Source: Dipylidium caninum
Taxonomy: Eukaryota > Platyhelminthes > Cestoda > Cyclophyllidea > Dipylidiidae
Length of the DNA: 64,000 nucleotides
Direction: 5' to 3'
Assembly: GCA_017562135.1 (NCBI GenBank)
Contig: QEYB01000466.1
Span: 1 to 64,000 of the forward strand
Positions 23,533-35,126 of this stretch are shown here, piece by piece (positions within the stretch are counted from its first letter, which is position 1; the number at the start of each line of letters is the position of its first letter). The position numbers and the translations under genes were made by a program. The notes under the pieces were generated by a model, which saw only the letters and a list, made by a program, of their open reading frames with translations, ran no database searches and was not told where the DNA came from.

Positions 23533-26500
23533 ATGACACCTTGGACGTTTTCGGTACTTAGTTAACGGCTTATTTTTATTTTAGGAGAGTCGTCTCATCG
23601 CGAAATTTTCCCATCCAGAACTGCGGGTAGGTGTACTGTTTTGTTGAAAGTACTCAACTACTCTCCATCCTCTCCTGATCTCCAATTCCGTTCTCATAGG
23701 CCTCTGTCCTTGATGTGGACTGTACGGGGCGTTTCTCCTTTCTTGCCGGGTATGAAATCGTGATCACTACGTTATTGCAATTTCGATCGTTTCTGAAGTT
23801 TTCCAAATTGGCGACAGTCCCCCTCTGCATTTTTATCCTCCCTTATTTAGTAGACAGGTCTTTATTAGATTTGATGCCGAAACTCAACTTCTATTTCCCA
23901 TTTGCAGTTCTAAGGAGTTGGCTGTCGTCGATCTTGAGTCCCCTTACGAAAAAGCTTATTTTGATGTGATAGACACGCCTGACCCATCAATACTACAATG
24001 CCATCCCAGTGAAGGAAAACAGTTTGCTCTCGTCGTAAGTTTTTCCTATGAATTAACAGAATTTAAGGCGAATGACACTATGTAATGCATACTTATTCTC
24101 AGTGTTATCATTATTAATATTCCACAAGGGGTAAGACAATACAGGATTATCTGAGGCAACATGTTTTTATTCTTTTTAGGGTTTTAACTACTTACATTGT
24201 CACATACTCAGTAATTTTGAAAAATTCTGTCTTGATCTTAGCTCTCTCAATTACTTCCGTTAACTACCTCCTCTGCTTCTGAAGGCCAAATTGATACTAA
24301 TGAATTTGTCCGTTTTTAGCGGAGAAATATATGTGACGTCTACTCTTGGTCTCTCAATGAGGGTCGACTAGCCTTGGTGACCTCACTTCAGGGCTACATC
24401 CGACCAATTAATGCTCTCGATTGGTGTCCAATGCAGCCCAATATTTTGGCCACTGCTTCAAGCGAACAGTTCCGTTCAATCACTGTATGGGATCTGAGGG
24501 ATCCCGTCAAGCTAGTGAAAAATGTCGAATTATTCTGTATATATATATATATATATATCCATTTCCTATTCTTTCTTCTGATACCATTTTTCAAGTCCTG
24601 TTAATAAATTATTCTAATATTTCAGCTTCCACAAGTCTGCTTCGTTGGGATCCTTTTCGAGAGTATCATTTCGCCACTGGAGGTGACTTCACAGTCCAAT
24701 TTTGGGATCTCCGGGTAAGTATTCTTTAACACACACTGGGTGTTTTACCTCGATTGAGAGACGTTTTTTTATTCGATATTAGCTATATAGGCTCGAAGTG
24801 TAAATTGTCTGTACCCTTTTGTCGCTGGAGTTGAATAAGTCTAAACCTTTGGGTGGATATTATTTAGTCACGAGAGCAGTTTGAGTAAGTTTCCTTTCAA
24901 GCAGTGCTTGTGTCCAACTGATGTAATAACATTTGGGTGCTCTAAGACTTGTTACATACCGTAGTTGATATTCGGAGTATTCTTAGCTAGTAAAATTTAT
25001 TTTGAGAAGCGTATTTGTGGGGAGCGTTTTATCACGAAACCTAATCGCTATCATTATGTATTTGATGATTAATGGAAATGTACTTACATGACGTTTCAAC
25101 TGGCTCGCTAGCAGTAAGCCTATTCGCCATTAGGAGCGGTTGTCCCTTGTTATTGGCACTTCACTTACTACTTTTAAAGTGTTTATTTTCCGAATTCACA
25201 TAGGTATTTCGCGAAAAGTCAAGCTTTTGCAATCATTATTCTTATCTCGATGTCCATATAAACCTGGTTGTTTGTTTTAAAGTGTATGTGTAAAGTCAAA
25301 TACCGCCTACTCACTAAGCATTTTATAGGCCTTAATGTCAAGTCAAAAAAATGGTTTTCAGTTCATCTATTCACGTCATCTGTTTCCATATTTAAGAATT
25401 AATCTTAATAGTATAACATCCACTTGTTGCAATTTTAACGTCCAAAAGATCCCTTGAACGTTTTTACGGTGTTGATTTATTTTCACGAGTTTAGAGGATG
25501 AAATGCGCTTATGTGCTTCATATCGGGTAATTGGTATCCGATGAATTTGGAAGCTAATTTTTTCACTAGAATATCTTAAGTAGCGGTTCCAACTCAAAAT
25601 GGTGGTACTCTCTTCACTGTTATTTGACTGTAACCTTATCATGGCTTCTAGAGCCCTTACTTACATTGGAGCGATGCTTCTCCCACCTTTTACCGCCTTG
25701 TATGGACTAGAATATCCTTGCAATTGTCTGCCATATTTTGCAGTTGTCATACATACGCACACTCCAGTCGCCCCTCTTGATTCAATCCTCAATTGTTTTT
25801 AAAATATACCGCTTTCCTTTGTTGCGAATTCCATCGCTTTTGCTTGCTCCCAAAAGTCTAACACACCCGAGCGTCACCTCTCGATGCAATCTTCGCGGGT
25901 TCTCGCTATGGCCTGGTCACCAGTTCGTGTTGGCGAATTGGCTCTCTCTACGAAAGACGGGAGTCTGCGTATATGGCATCTCAACGACTCTGACAACGCG
26001 TTATTGGTGGGCAACTACAAGAAAGTTCCCATGTTTCATCTACGCTACACTGTAAGATTAATTGTTATACCATTTAGAAGTCGCTACTCTCTAATTTCAC
26101 TGAATGACGTGTCTCCCTATCCAAAACGTTTTCAAGTCAAACGACATGCTTATTTTCCCCAACGCCGTGCCCCGAGGCTTGTCGTCTTCGGATAAAACGG
26201 ACCAATCAAGAGCACAGAGAGGCCTTATTATCTCACAGTTTCAAGAAATTTCTAAAATCGTAACTTAATCAAAAAAAGAATGCGCCAAATGGGTGTCTGC
26301 GCCTGGGAGCCTCACTTGTTCTCTTGATGTTCACAAGGTACCAAAATCACCGAGGCCATCTGAAACACTTGGCAACGCATTTAGTGCATTTTTAGTATTA
26401 AAGATCTTATTGCTAAGATTTTTGATGTCCTAACATTGTATTGTGTTTGAAGTCATCTGTAAACACAAGCTAAAATTTTATACTTTTACAGCACGCTGTT

Positions 26501-29500
26501 TCATATACCCATCTTCTCTTACCTTACGCCTTGATCATGTACGTAACCAGGTGTCCCCACAGAATATCCTTTATTTGACATTATAAGCTTGGAAGTTCCA
26601 CATTAACTGTGGTAACCTCCATGATAACCAGTCTTAAGTCGCTGAGCAGTAAATTTTTCGAAAAGTGAGTCGCTTAACAACTTCAGTCCACAATGACTGA
26701 TCTAGTCGAGAAAATTTGAATCGGGTTTTACTAATGTAATTATTTAGCCGAAAGGTGACGGAATTGTTAGTTTGCCGCAAAGGACACGCTGGACGAGCTC
26801 GGGATTACTTCTTTGGCGCTCAGATACCCTGTCACCTCTGCGTCTAGTACCCGCCATGGATGGGAGTGACGAGGGGGTTGAATACCAGTCGGAATCAGGC
26901 ATCAGTGAGGAGAGTTGTGTCCTCGGCTTCGGGTGGTGCCTGCCTGAACTTCCCATCGCAAAAACTTTCAACGAGACCACCTTCGATTTAGAACAAAAGG
27001 GAAATCTACGAGAACTGGGTGCGTCCTCCTAGTAGTGCATTATAAGTTAAAAACCTTTCCACAAGATGGCTGACTTGAGACATCCAAAGTAGACACATTG
27101 GTCTCAATACGATTGGCCACGTAGATTGGACAAAGCCAGTCGGAACAAGCGAGTGGGTCGTTATTTGAACTTAATCATTGAGTCGTCAATCCTTTTGATA
27201 ATGGTCCAGTATTATAAACTTTTTAAAATTTTCTTCTTTTGGCCTATTCTAATGCTTTCAAATTCAAAGTACGATTATCTTTGGTGATGGTTTTATACGA
27301 GTATATAGTTTAAAGAGAACATAGGCACTGGTCAAACTGACTGTTTTTCCCATAATAATCTGTCTTTCCCTCATAAAAGACCGTCTTGTCAATCAATTCA
27401 TGGCGCCTATTTTCCCTCAGACACACCCATCTTAAAATCGTGCAACACGGACTTGACGGCACCTATGCTCAACATATGCAACTTAAATTGAACTTTTTAA
27501 AGATATATCTTTAAGTTAAATCATGAATTTAAAAGCTGTTAATCGGTCTATGCTTGGGTGGATAAATGTTGGTCTTTTTTGTACAAATCCTTGTGTATTA
27601 CATTTGTTCTAACAAACGAAGCACTATTCGAAGCCATCGCATTAGCGTTTTGTTAACAACTTCTAACGTTACTCGTTAATATTCCGCAGCTAGACCACCT
27701 AATCTCGTCTCTTGGTCTCGGGATCACCAATTGAGCGTGTATAATCTACCAAGTGCCTTCCTACACTCCGATGGAATGAAACCGTCATCTCACCACAGTC
27801 CCCCACGTCCGGTATTCTCACAACCCGGCGAAAAGGATTCCGAGTCTGTGAATGCGTCGAAACGAGTTGAGTCTTAAGCATAATGATACGCTTCTTCTTC
27901 CTCACTTTTACCTTTTTTGTTATTCTGACTTTTTAGCAGTTGGACAACGGTCGTGTCCCCTTGAGTCACCCTTCTCCCGACAAAGCAGGTTATTCAGCAC
28001 GTGCATTATGCCAAAACACTTGTATTTTTTAATATTAATGCGCCATTATTTTTCTTGATTTAGTCCCTCAGCCAGCTGAAAATGACTCGCCTGCCTTCCA
28101 ATTTGTCACTCAGGAAGTCTCCTTGCTCAGTTCATCTATCGGTCAGGTAAACAAGCTTCGTCTTTGCCAACACTTACAAAATGTGAGTAGTGGTCACTGA
28201 TGTGTCTTTTTTCCCTCTCTCTAGTACCGGATTGGGAGTGTTAATCGCAATGGTATGAACTGTACAGTTCAGTTGACTCTTTACTACTGTCGTCGTAATC
28301 ACTACCACCACCACACGGTGTGCGGTTTCGATGCCGGCGTCGAGCAAACTGAATTGCGGAATCGTTCGGACTCTCTCCCTTTGACTGATTTGGATGCTCT
28401 CTTCCAATCCACCACCACAGCAAGTTCGGCCGATGCTGTCATCTCGAATGCACAGCCTATACCATCGGCGTCTGGCAGGAGTCTAGAATCCCTTCCTAGT
28501 GCTGGTAATGTGACTCTTCTGGCCCACTTTCCTCCTGCCTACCCTGCGCCCAACTGTCCTCCCATTTTCGCTTTCATCGCCTCCGATCCTGTCATTGATG
28601 AAAGGATCCTTACGCACATACTCAAGGTATATTTTGCTGTTTTGAATCCACCCTCTAATACTCAGCCGAAGAGTAATTTATAGGAATAGTGGCTTTTGTT
28701 TCTCTGTTGAGATGCTTTTATTAATCACTTCTGCTTCATGAATGGTTCTAACAGAAATATGTATTGTCTTCCCCCTAAGTCATAACATTTCTCCCATTAT
28801 CCAACATTTTTTGTCTTTCGAGGCTAACATAGAAATAAGATCCTTTCAATTTGCAGTCTTTGCTTGCATAGGAACACCTCAACGTCCGTATTTGACTTGT
28901 AAAAGACAAAAACCCGAAGTATAACTTAATTTACCAGCACCTTACAGAGAAGTAAATGATATGCCCTTTTTTCGTTTTAAGTACTCATTGATTAACTCTG
29001 ATCCCAATTATATGTCGGTAACATTCTTGAGCCATTTTTATTCAATGTCAGATATAATTTTCAAGAAACATTAGCATTACTTTCGTTGGAATTATGCCTC
29101 TATTCATTTAGAGAATACTTATGCTACGTAGATCAAATGTCATCGACTACCGTGGTGTTAAAATGGTCCAATTTCGTGATTGTAGTTGTAACAATGTAAT
29201 ACAACTCAAGAAACCCGAGAATCTTCCACAAATAATTTAATGTATACATTCCATTACTGACTATAAATAAAGCTGAAGTTCTGGGGAATCTCTAATTTGT
29301 CTGGATAAATCTATTCAGATTGTGCGTGTCTGCACAAGATTCCCACACCACTGGCTCGGTAAATTGAAATTATGTGCACTTGAAACCACTACATTACAGG
29401 TTCATTCACATCTCTTGTGTAAACGCCTTGCCTTTGAACTATCCATTGTAGTAGATGCGTAACATACACACATATTTGGGGGAATATCCGATTTCACCGG

Positions 29501-32500
29501 AGTCGCTGTGGTATTAACAAATATCTCGGAACTTAAAATTTCATTGAAGGATTAACACTGCGGCTGATAGTGAAAAATTGAACAAAGTAAACTTGTCTCC
29601 GGTAGTATATTCATTCCCTCGGATGGCCCTACTGTGTATTTTATCGAGAAACAGTCTTAAGTATGGAAAAAGACTTTGTTAACATGTTTATTAGTGGTGA
29701 GTGTTGATCTTACTTTGGTTGCAGAACATTGATCACACGGCTGAAAAGACTGTTTCTGCTTCCCGTGGTTGCTTGGAACCCTGTCTCCGGAAGATATTTA
29801 AACATCTAAATTCTACGGATATAACATCTTACGAAAAGTCTGTAAGCGGAAGTCATTTTTTGCTTTATTTATTGTATTCTTCGTTTGAAGTTCCTTCTAC
29901 TTTCATGCTTGCGTTCTGATTATTAGGATGAGACAAATTTGGCATCGTCTGATCCATACGTGAGTTTTACCCAAGAAAATCCAGATTTCAAGGCTTCCAC
30001 CACTACCACTGTCACTGGCGTCTCCCCGCAGCCGCCTTCACGGGATGCATTTGTCCCCTTCCCACGAACTTCAGGAGTTCGTATTTCCCCATCAGGACTC
30101 ATGGTAACCTTTGGACTCCATCAACCCCTTCCGGAAATTGTCCAAGCCGCCAGTCCGATACCTCTGGAACCCACCCGCACTCCCCCCTCCTTCTATGACT
30201 ACCTCCAACTCACAGAGGGCAAAGAACATCTTTTTTGCAAGGATGCGGACAGGCCGTTGAGTAGACAGCAGACAAGATTCTTGTGGACCGTAGATCAGGC
30301 AACAGATAGTGTCTATGGCCAGTTGAAGAGAGCAAGGAGTGCAGAAGCTATCTGTGGTACTAATAGCAAGGAAACAGTGGACCATTTGCTGAGTGGCTCT
30401 TTGATGTCTTTCGAGTCACCTAAAAGTGTTAGTCGAACACGCCATTTTTCGGGCAAGACTTCTAATGAATCAAGAAAGGTAGGTTGATCCTAGTTTTGAT
30501 AGTTGAACCAGTTGACATGACAAGTAAAAGGAGAAAAATTGTATTTTCGCCTCAGATGTCCACTACATCAGGTAGAAAGGCGCCAGTCATCTTGGTTCCA
30601 GAACATTTTACTACATTGAGTCAACCCCAGCAAAACCGCCGAGCATCCTGTGCCACCCGTTTCACTCCGTTACATGCCTCGATGATTGCTCGGAAATTCT
30701 CTTATGACAAAACCCGTTCTGGTGGTAGGTTTTCGTAATTCGTACAACATTCACATCATTTCAAATTTCGAATGTCTACATGCTGACATAATTTCTTCCC
30801 ACTAAGTAAGGCGTCATTAATCGGATACAATTCTTATAATAGTTGGGAGTGTGTTGGTCTTGCCGTCTTTTCATACTTCATAAACACTTAACCGAGACAG
30901 GTCATCCCACATTAAGCCGTTTCAGTAGTAAGATATTTTCGATTCGGTTGCTTTGTGTAGGCTCACCAAGAGCGATCGTCAGCGACCTTTCATTACTAAT
31001 TCCAATGTCGAGATACCTGGCAAACGCTTATATGTAAGTCGCCGCATATTCTGTCCTTGAATCTTACCATATTGAATAGATGTCTGACAACCGAGAACCT
31101 ATTTGCATGCATAATATATGCGTTTGAAGTAAAAATTTACCCATACTTTACCTTAAATGTCTTGGAAAGCGGCGTCTTCATTCTACTGAACAACTCTAGA
31201 GTCGATGTAATGATATTTCGTTTTCATTCCATTTTCCATGATCAGACTTGACATTGCTGATCCAAAACACATGTGTTCGCAAAACCTCGAGGTTGCTCGT
31301 ACAACTGGTCGGCCGGATTTGATTCAGGTTTGTCCATCTTCTCCATTTAACTAAAGTTTTTTTGCCTTTCCGCCATTCCCAATCCTCAACCCCAGAGACT
31401 TGAATTATTCACCTGACCCTAATAGGTGTTCTTTACATACTGCTATCGTCCTCTTGGATGTGTGATTTCGTGAATCTTTTTCCTCGTCAAAATATTACCG
31501 TAGTTCAAGAAAACTGCATTTCTTGTTCAATTTTTCGTTGGTGTCAAAATTATGCGGTCATTCCTTTTTTATAACCCTTCGGCATCTTAATTGGCCGTAT
31601 TACTTTCTTTAATTCCACAGTTTTGGAGTTTCGTATCGTCTTTGGCGCGGGCCAAATTACGACAACCGCCGTTTCCTGCCGTAACTCCTCCCTACGCCAG
31701 TCAGTCCATTGGTCGTCCCTTCTTCAACACTTGGTGGGGTAGTGGAAATACTAACTACTAAGTAACAAACCTTCCCTATTTTATCCAATTGCGATTATTT
31801 ATTTAGCGCTTATTTCACTTTAGCACTAGGTTTCCCACGCATTTTTCCCATATTGGTGTTCTGTCATTGCTAAAGAAGGGTAGAAAATCAAAGTGCACGT
31901 TTCAATCAGTCCCACATATATTCGACATTTCATTGGGCAGATTCTTCATTGTCACCTCAGGAGAATCTCTATTGCTTCAACTGAAACGTATTTTCTGATC
32001 GTGATTCCCAGTCGCTATTTTTTTAAAATCCATTTAATAGACTCAAATATTTAAGTCTGTTTACTTCAAAACTTAAGCTGGATTCTGCTTTATTGTGTTA
32101 AACTTCATTGTTCTACTTGTTGCTAGGACGAAGTTGTCAAACTATCGGACATTGATCATTGTATCTAATGCTTCATTTGTTTATAAGTTAATTAAATGAG
32201 TTATATTTACAGGCTCCGTCACTTTCTCTCCCTCGGGGATGTTCAGAGCTTGACAATGATGAGTTTCGTGATGGCTGCCATCGATGCGCAGTCGAGTCCA
32301 CCGGCCCTCCTCCTCACCGCCCCGCCACATGGAGTCGCGACGACTTGGTGGCATTCGCAACGCTCACCTCTCTGGCTAGACTCCAAAAAGAGCCCAGTCC
32401 ACTGCCTCTTTCACCAATTTACACACCACGCCTCCAGCAATACTGCTTCGGCCCAGCTGTCACGGAGGTCAAAATCCACCGTAGTTCCGCCAACTCTCGG

Positions 32501-34646
32501 TCTTTTGGAATTACCTGAGAATTTCACAATAATGCTTGAAAAGGCAGATCGGTGCAACATTACTTTTCTCATCAAAGGTTATGGTTAACTTCACGTTTGA
32601 CTTTTATCGTGTATTTCCTCGTGCCCATCTCCCTAATTCAGCATGCCTTCCGATTTATTGTGGTCTTCTTCCATCCTTAGAAATCGCCAGTTTACTATTA
32701 TTTCAATAGCGAACATCCGCCGTCTTAAGTCTTTTTTTGCGACAATATTTTTCCCCTTTCGATTTGTTAATATTTCACGACAGTCTGGAGAAATACTTTT
32801 TCTTTCTTGGCGATTTAAACCATATCATGATTTCTGCCGAGCAGTAGTATTCCATTCTACAATCTCTCTTTATCCCTGGGCGTCGATGCAAAAGCGGTCT
32901 GACCATCCTATATTAAGCGTCCAGGGGAATGAAAAAGGAATTTCATTATGACGATTGAACCTCTGACTTTATGACTGGACACGAGTTGGGCGCTAACTTT
33001 TCCTAGTCTTATTTCAATATTCATGACTCTGTTGGGCCTTTATTCTAGTACTTGAACTTTCGTTACTTCCTAACTTTTCCAAATGTATCACCTTTTTAAT
33101 TAACTTTTCTTCATATTCTGACTTCTCCCTGACGTTATATTCATTTTCCCATGAAACAGTTTTTCCCCTTCACACTAGGGCACTTCCGTTGCTCCTTACT
33201 CGTGTGAATTTTTATGGACATGCTCTTTTGCAGGTCGCCGATACTTCCTTTCTTTGTTGGTTAGAAATTACTACCGATAATACTATTTGCCACCTTCTCA
33301 GATATTTCTGCAGGCAGGAGTTCGCCTTTTCTTTTTATCTAATTTCCCAGGAGTCAATTGAACCTCATGCAGCTTAAAGGTTTTATAACAAGAAACTCGG
33401 AGGAGGCCATGCTCTGAATCTTCTGCACTATCACTTACTGCTGAGGACTTTCTATTGTGTATGACTTCTTTTGCCAGCAGGCACAAACTGCGACCTTTAC
33501 CAAGCAAGGGTCTTCGAAATTTACTGTAGAAAAAGTCGCCCTCAACCAATCTCCCCCACAAGCACTAGGCGTTAAAAGTATGTCCCATTTTACTAAGCTC
33601 TCCTAGTCTATTTTAACTTATTTTCACAAACTTTTCGGAAATTGATTGGTTTCGCCTAGACAATAAGCCTCCTACCGTTCCTTCCCCTTCCGAGGTTGGA
33701 TTGAGTGTGCCGGTGTACGCGCGAACGCGGTCAAATAGCTGCTCAATCAACCCGTCCACTTCGGCCGATAGCACAAGCGCGGACTCCTCTGAGTCGCCCC
33801 AGCGTCAACCATGCCATACTGCTACACATGAAACCAATGCCACAGAGTCCACATCTCCCCAGACACGTTACTCCTCTGACGAAAGAGCAAGCATTGCTCT
33901 TCTTCAAAAACACTTCCATGACCAAGCTCTTATGAATATTTGCGGATTTACTGTGCAAGAATTGCAGCAAGACACCTATGAGTCTAACGTGTGGTAAACT
34001 CAAAAACTTGTGAAGGTAACCGTTTCAGTAGTGATCATGCTGACACTTGTTACCTTTCTCCAAAGGTTGCTATCCTTCAAGCATGTGCTGCAGTACACTC
34101 ACTTCCTCAACGTCTACATTAGCCTTCTCTCTGCATGGAATCTAATAATGCCACGCGCCAACTTTTCTGCCCAATGGCACAAAGTTCTCACCTGGCTCCA
34201 CGCACGCCAATGTCCCGATGTCTATCATTCTGGATTAGCAGAACAGTTCGACCCACAGAGTCAAATTCTCCTCTGCCCTTCCGAGTGGCGATCCGAACAC
34301 ATGCCGGTAGTGCTTACTCACCTCCTCAGCCCCCCGGGCATTCAAACGAAGGTAGTCAACCCCGTGGGTCTCGCTAGTTTTGCATACTCTGGTAACGCAG
34401 TTGCCACCCCCGCGGACGCTGGCCACCTTTTGCGCTGTGCCGTCTGCAATATCACAGCACGCGGCGTGATAGTAGTTTGCCCCGTGTGCAATCACGGCGG
34501 TCATGGAGCACATGTCCGCATGGTGTATACGAAGGAGTGGAGACGGCGGGGAGATTACCTGTCCGGCGCCCAACTGCGACTGCCGCTGTGGTTATTTACG
34601 TCTCACCTCCGAAGACGCCGTCACCGATGTACGACAGGATTTATGA
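23533..34646 (+). CDS. WDR59: WDR59 homologue, GATOR2 subunit (one-base frame break near end)
   Basis: WDR59 is a scaffold of GATOR2, which activates TORC1 at the lysosome in response to amino acids. Exons: 23533-23553, 23585-23626, 23700-23749, 23908-24034, 24320-24536, 24626-24714, 25857-26051, 26748-27018, 27690-27865, 27937-27988, 28064-28146, 28225-28626, 29725-29841, 29927-30478, 30556-30724, 30961-31033, 31246-31327, 31621-31733, 32213-about 32480, 33481-33577, 33660-33993, 34066-34646. The N-terminal half is a WD40 propeller (LDWCPMQPNILATAS, FATGGDFTVQFWDLR, LALSTKDGSLRIW, LVSWSRDHQLSVY). An RWD domain follows (HFPPAYPAPNCPPIFAF), then RGCLEPCLRKI and VPFPRTSGVR as in human WDR59. 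The C-terminal zinc fingers have CAVC, CPVC, HGGHGAH and CPAPNCDCRC. All phases agree except one surplus base near 34548-34551. About 1369 aa; human has 974. The exon ending near 32480 is the least certain. The largest introns are 24715-25856, 26052-26747, 27019-27689 and 28627-29724, where no other gene was seen. Confidence 0.9.
24537..24558 (+). repeat. (AT)n microsatellite forming a WDR59 splice donor
   Basis: The donor GT is the start of a GT(AT)n run, so exon 5 of WDR59 ends directly at a dinucleotide repeat. The phase (one base left over, two taken from the next exon) confirms this donor. Confidence 0.7.
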
Positions 34647-35126
34647 GCTTTGAAATTCTGATTTTTATGGTTTTGCCTTTTCTGGGTGGATAAGCAAATC
34701 CTAACCACTATACTATCCCACCTCTTGGCGAGTCTCAGTACTCGAAGTCAAGTCTGTAGACGTTATTGGTTGAGTTAACCCTCAAGGAATCATAACCGCC
34801 GACATCAACTTCCACGCGAGAATGGCCTAATGAAAACTGCGAAGTAGTCCAACACCCCTAGCCTGATAAAATAAATCAGTGCGGTCCTCAACACGTTTTT
34901 CCGCTATCTGAGCACCCAACTATTGACGCGGCACCATGTTTGTTACTTTCAGAAGACTAGTCTCAATCAAGTAAGACGAAAGGTATCAGTATGTGTAAAA
35001 TCTGGTGAACTAGATAAAATCTAGCATTGTCCCCCTAACGCAAAAAACATGTAACACATTTTGGATTTGTTAGATGAGAAAAAGGGGTTTACAGACAAGA
35101 AGGTACAAATGTAGGAGTAAAGTTAG
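34647..35126. other. Convergent 3' region of WDR59 and SMARCE1
   Basis: 480 bp between stop codons of two genes facing each other. It should hold both 3' UTRs. AATAAA-like words on the plus strand occur near 34868-34872; nothing else recognised. Confidence 0.5.

Noticed and set aside
34512..34560. A tiny intron explaining the WDR59 frame break
   Set aside because: Combinations of GT and AG that restore the frame are 10 nt long or remove the conserved HGGH zinc ligands. A single-base surplus is simpler.
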